A DNA stretch of 64,000 bases from Agrococcus sp. Marseille-Q4369 (GTDB taxonomy: Bacteria > Actinomycetota > Actinomycetes > Actinomycetales > Microbacteriaceae), in the NCBI RefSeq assembly GCF_018308945.1, contig NZ_CP070501.1, positions 1,426,001-1,490,000 on the forward strand, written 5' to 3'. The notes beneath the pieces were generated by a model, which ran no database searches, was not told the origin of the DNA, and saw nothing but the letters and a program-made list of their open reading frames with translations. Positions within the stretch are counted from its first letter, which is position 1. The number at the start of each line of letters is the position of its first letter. The position numbers and the translations under genes were made by a program. Shown here piece by piece: positions 15,710 through 26,300 of the stretch.

Positions 15710-18012
15710 CGTCGTCTCCGCTCTCGCCTCCGCCGGGCGAACGACCGCAGCGACAGCCTGCCGAGCAGGCGCTCCCGCGGTGTGGCCTCGGCACGCATGC
15801 CCTGCACGCTCCGCTCGACGTCGAGCCAGAAGGCGTCGACGTCCGCCGGATCCGGCTCGCCGGGCCCGAACACGCCCTCGTCGACGAAGTCGCCGATGTC
15901 GGTCGCTCCCGATCGAGGGTAGCGATCCGCCACCGCGCGGGCGACCTCGCGCCGCGTCACGCCCGCGGGCACCGGCAGCCCGAGGTCGACGGCCTCGTCG
16001 ACGACCTCGTGCCAGCCGCCCGAGAGCCGGTCGCTCTCGCGCTCGGCCCTGCGGCGCCGCTTCCGCCGCGCCGCCTTGAGCGCGCCGACGACGATGAAGG
16101 GGAGCAGCAGGAGGAGCAGCACGAGCAGCACGCCGCCCGCGACCCACAGCCAGACGACCCACGAGCGGTCCTCCGGCTCCTCGTCGTCGTCCTCCCGACC
16201 CTCGTCGGCGACGGTGTCGGGCGACATCTCGGCCGGCTCCTCCGGCGGCTGCGGCGGCTGCAGCACCTGGGGCTTCGGCTCGGGCTGCGGCTCGGGCTCC
16301 GGCTGGATCTCGTCGTTGTCCTCGGGCGGCGTCGGGTCGAACCGCACCCATCCGTGGCCCTCGAAGGGCACCTCGACCCACGCGTGCACGTCGCTGCCGG
16401 TGAGCTCGACCGGCTCGGAGCTGCCGCTGAAGCCGTCGTCGGGGTAGAGGCCCATGACCACGCGGGAGGGCACGTTGATGCGCGAGAGCGCGAGCGCGAA
16501 CGCGGTCGCGTACTGCTCGTCGTCGCCGAGCAGCACCTCCTGGTCGAACATGTCCTGGATGCGCGCGGCGCCGTGCCCGGCGAGCGAGGGGATGTCTCCC
16601 TCGAGCCCGTGGCTGAAGCTGCCGTTGTTCATGAGCCGCAGCATCGTCTCGAGGTTCTCGAAGGCGCTCTGGCCGCCGGCGCCGTGCTGCGAGACCCACG
16701 CCTGCAGCAGATCGGGGACCACGGCCGGCTCCGGCACCTGCACGCGCGTGATGGGCACGCTCTCGAGCTCCTCGTGCGAGGGCTGCGGGGGCACGATCGC
16801 CTGCAGCTCGTACGCGTCGCCGGCGCCGAGTCCGTCGAGCGCGATCGCGGTGCCCGTCTGGCCGTTGTAGTGCAGCGAGCCCTGCAGGCCCGGGGCGCGC
16901 TCGCCCTCGAAGGCGAGCGACTGCATGTAGCCGACGTCGGGCACCCAGATGCCGGAGTAGTCCTGCACCTCGACCCGCACCGACGCGGTCTGCCCCGACT
17001 GCGCGACGAGCACCTCGTCGCCGATGCGGGCGAACGAGCCCGAGCCGCTCGACTGCTGCGAGCCGGCGACCGCGAAGACGCTGCCGTCGTAGAGGTCGAA
17101 GGTCGCGAGGCGCAGCCTCGAGCCCTCGGGCATGCCGCTCACGGTGAGGAGCGTCTCGTCCTCGAAGTTCTTGTGCCAGTTGCGGAACCCGGCGAGCGGG
17201 CTCGGATACTCGGCGAGCTCGATCGGCGGCTCGACGGCGTCGCGGAGCACCGCGCGGCTCGCCGGCTGCACCGGGATGCTCACGAGGCCCGCGACGAGCA
17301 TCGCGCCCGCGATCATCGCGATCGCGCCGCGCGCGCGCTGCTTGCGCGCCTTGACGCGGAAGCGGCTGTCGTTCGTGACCTCGACCTCTTCGTTCAGCCC
17401 CGTGCGCCACGTCGCACGGCGCCACGCGCACCACGCGAGGATGACGCCGGCGACGAGCGCGCCGAGCGCGGCGGGCCAGAAGGCGATCTTCGTGCCGAAG
17501 GCGATGCCGACCAGGAGGGCGACGATGCCGGGCACCATCGCGAAGGGGGCGCCGCGGTCGAGCCGCAAGGCGAGCACCGTCGCGACCGTCGCGCACAGCA
17601 GCGTGGTGAGGAACGGCACGACGAGCAGGCTCGGGAACCCCTCAGCCGGCGGCTCGGCGGTCAGCAGCCCCTTCCACGAGAAGACGACCCCGAGCAGCAG
17701 CTCGCGCCATCCCTCGAGGGTCGGGAGGACGCCGCCGATCGTCCGCCGCGGCACCGCGAGCGCGGGGCCGAAGACGACGAGCGCGAGCACGAAGCCCGCT
17801 GCCGTCATGAGCCAGCCGCGCAGCGGGCGCAGCGACGTCGCGACGCCGACGGCGATCCCGAGGATCGCCCCGCCGAGCCCCGCGACGAGGTAGGCGGTGC
17901 CGCCGAAGACGGGGCCGAAGGAGAGGGTCGCGGCGAGCATGACGGCGAAGACGGCCGCGCAGTCGATCACGGCCTGCCGCGGGGTGCGGGGCAGCATGCG
18001 CTCGTCGGTCAT
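15706..18012 (-). CDS. transglutaminase-like membrane protein with catalytic Cys replaced (768 aa)
   Basis: An N-terminal block of about seven hydrophobic segments (residues 15-265) is followed by an outer region with a transglutaminase-core fold (about 450-565), an acidic Pro-rich stretch, a membrane helix (about 622-645, VVWLWVAGGVLLVLLL) and a basic cytoplasmic tail. In the core the expected G-x-C-E-Q-[FY] reads GDDEQYATAF: Asp498 stands where the nucleophilic Cys should be, while His543 (DVHAWVEV) and Asp559 (RFDPTP) are kept. So it probably binds rather than cross-links. ATG at 18012 overlaps the DUF58 gene (ATGA). The MoxR/DUF58/transglutaminase trio is a widespread set with no agreed function. 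Confidence 0.9.
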   Translation of the reverse strand: MTDERMLPRTPRQAVIDCAAVFAVMLAATLSFGPVFGGTAYLVAGLGGAILGIAVGVATSLRPLRGWLMTAAGFVLALVVFGPALAVPRRTIGGVLPTLEGWRELLLGVVFSWKGLLTAEPPAEGFPSLLVVPFLTTLLCATVATVLALRLDRGAPFAMVPGIVALLVGIAFGTKIAFWPAALGALVAGVILAWCAWRRATWRTGLNEEVEVTNDSRFRVKARKQRARGAIAMIAGAMLVAGLVSIPVQPASRAVLRDAVEPPIELAEYPSPLAGFRNWHKNFEDETLLTVSGMPEGSRLRLATFDLYDGSVFAVAGSQQSSGSGSFARIGDEVLVAQSGQTASVRVEVQDYSGIWVPDVGYMQSLAFEGERAPGLQGSLHYNGQTGTAIALDGLGAGDAYELQAIVPPQPSHEELESVPITRVQVPEPAVVPDLLQAWVSQHGAGGQSAFENLETMLRLMNNGSFSHGLEGDIPSLAGHGAARIQDMFDQEVLLGDDEQYATAFALALSRINVPSRVVMGLYPDDGFSGSSEPVELTGSDVHAWVEVPFEGHGWVRFDPTPPEDNDEIQPEPEPQPEPKPQVLQPPQPPEEPAEMSPDTVADEGREDDDEEPEDRSWVVWLWVAGGVLLVLLLLLLPFIVVGALKAARRKRRRRAERESDRLSGGWHEVVDEAVDLGLPVPAGVTRREVARAVADRYPRSGATDIGDFVDEGVFGPGEPDPADVDAFWLDVERSVQGMRAEATPRERLLGRLSLRSFARRRRERRRR

Positions 18013-19385
18013 TGCAGCGCCACCCCTCGCATCACGCGCGGGAGGTCGCTCACCGAGCCGATCGTCGCGAGCGAGACGTCGCCGATCGGCTGCAGCCGCG
18101 GGCTCGCGCCCTGCACGACCGAGAAGACGATGACGCGCGCTTGCGGCGGCAGCAGGGTGCGCGCGCGGCGCACGAGGGCGGCGTCGATCGACGCTCCCGC
18201 GTGGAGCACGATGACGGATGCGCCGGCGTGGTCGCGCGCGATCGTCGCGGCGAGGTCGAGGAAGCGGTCGTCGCGCGGCGACCACTCGACGCCCGAGAGC
18301 GCGTCGAGCAGGCGCTTGCCGGTGCTCGCGGGCACGGTCCTGCGGGACGTCTGCACGGCGACGTCCATCTCGTCGCGGATCGCCTGCAGGCCGAGCGAGC
18401 CGAGGATCGAGATGGCCGTCTCGAACTCCGACGGGTCGGCGTAGTCGTCGGGCGAGGTCGAGAGTCCGAGCGCGAGCACGCTGCGGCGGGTCTGCTCGAA
18501 CTGCCGCACCATGAGCTGCCCGGTGCGGGCCGACGACTTCCAGTGGATGTAGCGCCGGTCGTCGCCGGCCACGTAGTCGCGCAGCGCGTGGAAGGCGATG
18601 TCGCTGTTCGTCAGGTCGCGGGTCGTGATGCCCTCGAGGTCGCGGATGAGGCCCGGCGCGGTCTCGTCGAGCTGCACCGTCTTCGGGTGCACGTAGAGCT
18701 CGACGGGATCCGTCCACCGCACCTGTCGCCGGAGGAGCCCGACGGGGTCGCCCCGCACGGAGCGCACGGGACCGACCTGCAGGATCCTCCGGCGGCTCGT
18801 GGGGATCGCGAAGACGTCCTCGTGCACGTCGCCCGGCTGCATGCGCGGCAGGTGGAACGAGGCGAGCGCCTTGCCGACGGGCACCTCGATCGTCGCGGGC
18901 AGCAGCGGCTTCGTCGAGGCGGCGTGGATCTCGATGCGGCCGAGCGCCCGCTCCCCCACGACGACGCGCGTGTAGGCGAGGTCGAGCTCGATCCGGTAGC
19001 GGTTGCGCCCGACGATGAAGGCGATCGCGGCACCGAGCAGGAGCGCGCCGGCGATGCCCATGACGATCAGCTCCTTCCAGCCGAGCACGATCCCGGCCGC
19101 GAGCGCGAGCGCGGTCGCGATGAGCACGGCCCAGCCGAAGCCCGTGATGGGCTCGATCGCCGGCCAGACGCGCTCGCGCGCGACGCGGCCCGCTCGTCGC
19201 AGCCAGTCGGCCGCAGCCGAGTCGTCGCCCACGAAGCGCGCGGCGAAGCGCTGCCACGGCGTGCGCTCGCGCTCGACGGCGCGGCGCAGCCGCGTCGTCT
19301 CGGACGCCGGGCGAGTGCCGGTCGTGGAGCCGGTGTCTGGGTCAGGTGCGGGGGTCGGGGTCGCCCGCTCGGGCGCCGTCGTCAC
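18009..19385 (-). CDS. DUF58-family protein with two membrane helices (458 aa)
   Basis: Two adjacent hydrophobic segments (about residues 82-125: VLIATALALAAGIVLGW and VMGIAGALLLGAAIAFIVG) are followed by a beta-rich domain and then the DUF58 signature YIHWKSSARTGQLMVRQFEQ. The C-terminal third resembles a von Willebrand A-like fold (VLALGLS, SVIVLHAGAS), as expected for this family, which works with MoxR ATPases. The GTG start at 19385 overlaps the moxR stop (GTGA); the alternative longer frame upstream runs through the moxR gene and was rejected. The N-terminal 40 residues are low-complexity and Thr/Pro-rich. Confidence 0.92.
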   Translation of the reverse strand: MTTAPERATPTPAPDPDTGSTTGTRPASETTRLRRAVERERTPWQRFAARFVGDDSAAADWLRRAGRVARERVWPAIEPITGFGWAVLIATALALAAGIVLGWKELIVMGIAGALLLGAAIAFIVGRNRYRIELDLAYTRVVVGERALGRIEIHAASTKPLLPATIEVPVGKALASFHLPRMQPGDVHEDVFAIPTSRRRILQVGPVRSVRGDPVGLLRRQVRWTDPVELYVHPKTVQLDETAPGLIRDLEGITTRDLTNSDIAFHALRDYVAGDDRRYIHWKSSARTGQLMVRQFEQTRRSVLALGLSTSPDDYADPSEFETAISILGSLGLQAIRDEMDVAVQTSRRTVPASTGKRLLDALSGVEWSPRDDRFLDLAATIARDHAGASVIVLHAGASIDAALVRRARTLLPPQARVIVFSVVQGASPRLQPIGDVSLATIGSVSDLPRVMRGVALQ

Positions 19386-20362
19386 GCAGCGTGCTGCCGG
19401 TCCTGCGGTGCCGCGGTGTCGGCGAGCGCGCGGTCGATGATGCGGTCGCCCGTGACGCCCGAGAACTCCGCCTCGGGATCGATGACGACGCGGTGCGCCC
19501 ACACCGGCTGCACGAGCTCCTTGACGTCGTCGGGCAGCACGAACGCGCGACCCTTCGACGCGGCCCACACCTTGACGGCGCGCATGAGCGCCATCGCGCC
19601 CCGCACCGAGACGCCCAGGCGCGTGTCCTTCGAGTCGCGCGTGTGCTCCGAGAGCTGCGCGACGTAGTCGAGCACCGCGTCGTCGACGTGGACGGTCGCG
19701 GCGAGGTCGATCATCTCGGCGATCGCGCTCGTCGTGATCACGGGCTGCACGCCCGAGGAGGCGTTGCGGTTCGAGGCGCCAGCCAGGATGCGCACCGTCT
19801 GCTCGCGCCCGGGGTAGCCGATCGAGGTCTTCATGAGGAAGCGGTCCAGCTGCGCCTCGGGCAGGCGGTAGGTGCCGGCCTGCTCGATCGGGTTCTGCGT
19901 CGCGATGACCATGAAGGGGCGCCCGACCGAGTAGGGCGTGCCGTCGACCGTGACGCGGCCCTCCTCCATCACTTCGAGGAGTGCGGACTGTGTCTTCGGG
20001 CTCGCTCGGTTGATCTCGTCGGCGAGCACGATCGAGGCGAAGATCGGGCCCTTGTGGAACTCGAACTCACCCGTCTTCTGGTCGTACACCGTGACGCCCG
20101 TGACGTCGGAGGGCAGCAGGTCGGGCGTGAACTGGATGCGGTGGTTCGTGCCCTGCACCGTCGCGCCCATCGACTTGGCGAGCTGCGTCTTGCCCGTGCC
20201 CGGCGCGTCCTCGAGCAGCAGGTGCCCTTCGGAGAGCATCGCCGTGAAGGCGAGCCGGATGACGTCCTCCTTGCCGAGGACGACGCTGCCGACGTTGTCG
20301 ACGAGGCGCGTGAACGTCTCGGCGAACCAGGCGGCCTGCTCGCGGGTCATGGTGCTCGTCAT
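19382..20362 (-). CDS. MoxR-family AAA+ ATPase
   Basis: A full-length (326 aa) MoxR protein: Walker A DAPGTGKTQLAKS, Walker B IVLADEINRASPKTQSALLE, the insert MEEGRVTVDG and sensor region MVIATQNPIEQAGTYRLPEA. The C-terminal lid domain is complete. MoxR ATPases act as chaperone-like factors that mature or insert partners bearing VWA-like domains; the DUF58 protein coded next is the natural client. Start is the first of two Met codons (20362; the other is 20350). It begins 16 bases after the giant surface-protein gene, so the two are probably cotranscribed. Confidence 0.96.
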   Translation of the reverse strand: MTSTMTREQAAWFAETFTRLVDNVGSVVLGKEDVIRLAFTAMLSEGHLLLEDAPGTGKTQLAKSMGATVQGTNHRIQFTPDLLPSDVTGVTVYDQKTGEFEFHKGPIFASIVLADEINRASPKTQSALLEVMEEGRVTVDGTPYSVGRPFMVIATQNPIEQAGTYRLPEAQLDRFLMKTSIGYPGREQTVRILAGASNRNASSGVQPVITTSAIAEMIDLAATVHVDDAVLDYVAQLSEHTRDSKDTRLGVSVRGAMALMRAVKVWAASKGRAFVLPDDVKELVQPVWAHRVVIDPEAEFSGVTGDRIIDRALADTAAPQDRQHAA

Positions 20363-20378
20363 CGTGTTCCCATCTTGA

Positions 20379-23300
20379 TCATGGCCAGTTCACCCTCCTG
20401 GTCTCGAGGTCGATCCCGTTGCCCCAGACGCGCATCCACGCCTGGCCGCTGAAGCCGGAGTAGCAGGTGTTGTTGTCGCCCGCCTCGCCCTGGTACTCGG
20501 TGATCGTGCTGCCGTTGCGGCTCGTGATGTTCACGCGGCCGCTCTCGAACGGACTGCCCGCACCGTTGCCCGAGCCGGTGTTGTGGCAGCTGAAGCTGTA
20601 GATGCCGGGCTCGAAGTCGGTCCAGTTGAGCCGGAACCACCTGCACTGCTCACCGTTCGCGCCCTGGCACGAGCCCGCATAGGCGACGCCGCCGTCGCTG
20701 AGCGAGACGCTCGGTCGGAGTCGTTCCTGCGCTGTCGCCTGCGCGGTCGCGGTCGTCGTCTGGCGGCCGTGACCGCCGCCGTCGGGCAGGCCAGTGCTGC
20801 TCTCGACCGTGATCGTGACCGTCTGGCCCCCGTTCGCGGCCTGCGTCACGGCACCGCCCGACCAGTTGACCCAGCCGCCGTTGCCGATGCGGTAGCGGGT
20901 CGTGATGTCCCTGCCGTTGCGCCCCGGCGCGCTGATCGTGAAGGTCACCTGCTCGACCTGTCCGCTGCCGCTCACGCTCGGCGCCCCGATCTCGCCATAG
21001 GGGCGGACCTGCGCTGCGGCGCGCGTCCAGCCGCTCGCCTCGCCGAAGCCGTCCACCACCGCGACTGCCCGCACCTCGAAGGTGTAGGGGCCGCCGTTGT
21101 TGTTCATGCCGGTGTAGGTGCCGCCCGGGCCGAAGGACTGCGTGCCGTTGCCGCCGCCGCGCACCTCGAAGCGCACCTCGTTCGCGCGCAGGCCGTTCGG
21201 GTTGCCGGGCGTCCACGAGACGACGGAGTTGCCGTTGCCGTCCGTCGCGGTCACCCCGGTCGGCGCGTCGGGTGCCGTGAAGGTGCGCACCGGGGCGGAG
21301 GCGGCGGAGGGCACGCTCGTGCCGGCGCGGTTCGTCGCACTGACGGTGAAGCTCACGTTCTCGCCGGTGGCGTCGAAGCGGAAGTTGGCGGTCGTCCCTG
21401 TCGCCTGCACTGCTGCCCCTCCGTTGGAGGGCGTCACGGTGTAGGCAGTGATCGGCGCGCCGTTCTCGTTCGGCGCCGCCCACGAGACGCGCACCTGCAC
21501 CTCGCCGGGGATCGATCGATCGGGCGTCGCCGAGACGTTCGTGACCTGCATCGGCGGGCCGGCGGGCGTCACCGCTCGCGAGTAGGCGGAGAAGTCGCTC
21601 GGCTCGTCGGCGAGGTTCACCGCCTGGATGCGGAAGGTGTACGACGTGCCGTTGACGAGGCCCGTCCAGGTGTAGTTCGCGCTGCCGCCGCTGACGGTCT
21701 GCTGCACGACGCCGCCCGGCGCGGGCGGGGAGATCTCGATCCGGTACTCCTGGATGGGCGAGCCGCGGTTGACGGGCGGCACCCACGTGAGCGCGACCTG
21801 CGTGTCGCCGTCGACGGCCGAGGGCGGCGCCGGCTGCTCGGGGCGCACGTCGGGGCGCGCCTCGTTCGACGCCGCCGAGGGGTCGGAGTCGCCGACCTCG
21901 TTCTGCGCGACGACCTGGAAGCGGTAGGTCACGTTGTTCGTGAGGCCGGTGACCGTGCACGTCGTCGCGGGGCACGGGAAGCTGATCGCCCCGTCGACCG
22001 ACTTGACGACGTAGCCCGTGATCGGCGCGCCGTTCGAGGGCGGGGCACCCCACGTGAGCGTCACTTGCGAGTCGCCCGTCGCGTCGACGTTCGGGCGCGG
22101 CGGCGCGTCGGGGCGGCCCTTCACGTTGAGGGTCAGCGTGCCCGTCACGTGGCGCGCGGTGAGCTCGGTCGCATCCTCGACCGTGTAGCGCACGGTGAGC
22201 ACGCCGTGGAAGTCGGCGCCCGGGGTGACGGTCACCTCCCGGTCGTTGTGCGAGACCTGGCCCTGCCCCGCGACCGTCTCGGCGGAGATGACGCGCAGCG
22301 GCTCGCCGCGATCGGCGAAGGGGTTGAAGTCGTTCGCGATGACGTCGGTCGTGAGCGCGATGCCCTGCGTCGCCTCGCCGCTGTCGGCACGCGCCTCGGC
22401 GAGCGGCCTCGTCGTGGCGACGACCTCGACGACGACCGTGCCGGGCGCCTCGTTGCCGTGCGGGTCGATCGCGACGATCTGGAACGAGCCGCTCGAGCCG
22501 GGCGGCGTCGTGAGGTCGGCGGTCGCGGTGAAGACGCCGTCCTGCAGCGACACCGAGACGCCGGCCATCGACCCGCCGCGCTGCTCGAAGACCATCGCCT
22601 CGAGGTCACCGGGGTCGGGGTCGCGCGTCGCGTCGCGGAGGTCGAAGACCGCCGCCTGCTCCCCCGCCTCGGGACGGAGGATCGCGCCGGCGAAGGTCGG
22701 TGCGACGACGCTCGAGGGCGTGACCTCGATCGCGATCGTCAGCACCGCCGTGTTGCCGTCCGGGTCGTCGGGGCCCGTGCCGTCGGTGACCTCGAACGTG
22801 ATGGATGCGGGACCGACGTAACCCTGCGGGGACTGGAAGCGCAACGTGTGCTCGTCCACGATGCTCTCGGAGCCGTCATGGTTGACCGCCGAGACGCTGT
22901 CGCCCGTCGTGATGCGCGGCGCCGCGCCGTTCGAGGTCGTGACGTACTGGCGCAGCGGCAGCTCGAGCGGCAGGCCCGAGCCGACCTGCGCGGGCTCGGT
23001 CTTCGAGAGGAAGGGTGCGCGGTCGCGCACGGGCGGCACCGCGACGAAGGCCTCCGCGGTGAGCCCGTCGATGTCGGTCACGCGGTAGGTGACGACCTGG
23101 AACGCCTCGGTCGGGACGACCTGGACGGTGCCGCGCACGACATCCGCCTCGCCCGTCACGATCGAGAGCTCGAGCTCGCTCGGGTCGCCGTCGAGGTCGA
23201 GGTCGTTGTCGAGCACCGGCACGTCGAACGCCTGGCCGAGCTCCACCTGATCGCGGGGCAGCGGGTCGTCGCGCGCGATGGGCGGCAGCAGCTCCGCGTC

Positions 23301-26300
23301 CTCGGTGACCGTGAGCATGACCGAGCCCGTCGCGCTCGCGCCCCGCGCATCCACCACCGAGTAGGTGAACTGGTACGTGCCCGGCTCCGAGGGCGAGCGG
23401 AGGTCGACGGTGTCGCGCTCGGTGTTGACCTCGGCGTCGGGCAGCTGCTCGGTGCCCTCGAGCCCGTCGACGAGGAGCCTCAGCGCATCCTGATCCGGAT
23501 CGGAGTCGTTCTCGAGCACCGGGATCGCGATCCGCCGGTCGGGGCGCACGTCGACGTAGTCCGGCTGGGCGAAGGGCGTCTGGTTGATGTCGGCAGCCTG
23601 CGCGATGCCGATGATCGCGGTCGCCGTGCCCTCGGCGCCCCAGCGGTCGCGCACGCGATAGGTGAACTCGACGGTGCCGGCGCTGTCGGGGAAGGCCTCG
23701 AAGTCGAAGTAGTCGGGGCCGACGGTCGGCAGGATGCGGCCGCCCTCGGGCGCGGTGTCGTAGCCGACGAGCTCGACGCCGTCGCCGTCCGGATCGATGC
23801 CGTCGAGCGGGATCGGGATGCGCACGGTCGAGCCCGCGAGCACGCGCGACGTGACCGTCTGCGGCGCGGGCGACGAGTTCGACTCCGCGTCGCGCGGCAC
23901 GATCGTCACGGCGACCGTCGCGGAGTCGCGGTTGCCGAAGTCGTCCTCGACTTCGTAGACGACCGTCGCGCGCGTCGGTCCGCCCTCGAGCGCGTGCACG
24001 CGCAGCCGGCCCTCGGAGATGAACGCGACGCCCTCCGCGTCGGAGGCGAAGCTCGTCGAGACGACGCGCTCGGCGACCCAGAACGGCGTGCCGTCGGGCG
24101 AGAAGTCGTTGTCGATGACGTCGAGGGTGCCGTAGTCGCCCGCGCGCACGGTCATGGCATCGTCGACCGCCTTCGGCGCGCGCGGCTGCGCGGGCGGCAC
24201 GACGGGGATGACCTCGACCGTGCCGGTCTCGGAGAAGCGGCCGTTCGAGACGGTGTAGGTGAACTGGAAGGGCGACTCGAGCCCGCGGTTGTCGACGATG
24301 CTCACGATCCGGCGGTCGCGCAGTTCGACGCTGATCGGCGCGCCGTTCTCGATCTCGAACTGCTGGACGACGAGCACGCCGCCCGCAGGGTCGACGTCGT
24401 TGGCGAGCAGGTCGACGAGCGCCGTGCCCTGCTGCGGCACGAGCGCGATGTCGCGCACCGCGACGGGCCGGGCCTCCTCGTCGGGCGTGCGGATGTCGAC
24501 GCGCACGCGGCCCTGGCTCGAGAGCGCGCCGTCGGCGACGAGGTAGGTGAAGTAGTGCGTGCCGACCGGCCCGCCCTGCACCTTGACCGTGCCGGTCGTC
24601 GCGTCCCACGTCATGTCGAGGCTCGCGGCCGGCTCGACCGACGCGAGGCGCAGCGGCCGCCCCGACGGGGAGAAGTCGTTGAGCATCGGCCGGATCATGG
24701 CCTCGCGGCCCTCGATCGTCGTGATGAAGTCGGCGTTCGCGAGCGGGTTCGCCGTGCCGCGCTCGCGCACGTCGACCGTGATCTCGCCCGTCGTCTCGGA
24801 GCGCCCGTCCGAGACCGTGATCGAGACGCTCTGGAGGCCGATCTCGCCGGTCGCGGTGTAGACGAGCCTGCCCGAGGGGTCGGTCTGGATCGTGTCGCCG
24901 GAGTCGGTCGTCGCCCCCACGAGGTACATGTCATCGCCGTCGGGGTCGACCCAGTCGGCGAGCACCTGGTACTCGTACTCCCCGCCCTGCTCGACGGCGA
25001 ACGCCTGCGCGCGGAGCGCCTCCGGCACGTCGTTCTCGCCCTCGCCGCGCACGGTGAGCGTGACCGTCGCCTGGTCGCGGCCCTCGCGGCCGTCGTGGAT
25101 CTCGTAGCCGAACGTGAAGGTTCCGGCCGCCTGGTCGGGCGGCAGGTGCACCTGCAGCTGGGAGTCGTTCGCGACCGGCGCCACCGAGACGCCCGTCGGC
25201 AAGTCGCCCACGACGCGCGCCGTGAGCACGTCGCCGTCGGCGTCGACGTCGTTCCAGAGCACCGGCAGGAGGGTCGAGGTGCCCGGGCGCGCGCCGAAGC
25301 GGTCGTCCTCGGCGCTCGGCTCCGTGTTCTCCTCGTTGATGGGGGGCGGTTGGTTCGTCAGCAGGTCGTCGGTCGACTCCGAGTCCTCCTCGTCGGAGCG
25401 GCTCTCGTCCTGCGGCGGCACGAGGTCCTCCCAGTTGTCGACGAGGATGAGCGTGTCCGAGAGCAACCACGATGCGCCCTCGACGAACTGGTTGAGCACG
25501 ACCGCGTCGCGGTTGACGCGGAACTTCGCGGGCGAGCCGTCCATCTCGGGCACTTGCGCGCGCAGGTCGCGCGCGTCGTCGTCGCAGTCGCGCACGAACT
25601 GGGCACTCCCGGGCCAGACGCCGTAGACGCATCCGCCGAGCTGCACGGGCCGCACGGCCTCTCCGCCGCCCGCGATCTGCTCGACCTCGGCGTCGCCGCC
25701 GCCGAGCGGCTGGCGGATGAGGCTGTCGGGCGTGGCGAGGATGACGCGGTCGGAGCGGTCGCCGTCGAGCTGCACCGCGGCGCCCTCGGGGGTGGAGACC
25801 GCGCCGCCCGGCAGCAGCAGGGTCGACGTGGCCTCGTCGTGCACGATCGCGCGGTCGCCCACCGTCGTGACGATCGGCTCCTCCATCGCGCCGAGCTCGT
25901 CGCGGCCGCGGAGCTCTGCCTCGCCGATCGCGCCGTCGACGAGCGGGAGCGTCAGCTCCTGCGCGTCGGCGATCGAGACCGCGTGCACGGTGCCGTCGCG
26001 ACCGACCGTGACCGCCGCCCCGGCGCCGAGCTCCGCGACCGGATCGGTGTGCTCCGGCGAGAAGCCGCCGATGTCGGCGAACCGCATCGCCCACAGCGCG
26101 CCGTCGGCGGGGTCGACGATCGCGACCACACCGCCGCCGAGCGCGATGCCGGCTTGCGGGGGCAGCTGCACCGCGGTGCCCATGACGACTTGCGTCGGGT
26201 CGACGAGCAGGGCGACGGATGCCTCCTGGTTGTGGAGGATGACGTCGTCGCCGTCCTGCAGCACGTCGAACGTCGCGGTCGGCGAGATGAGCCCGGCGTC

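Noticed and set aside
18009-19568. A longer start for the DUF58 gene
   Set aside because: The extension is antiparallel-looking Arg-rich sequence inside moxR; the GTG at 19385 gives the GTGA overlap seen elsewhere in the operon.
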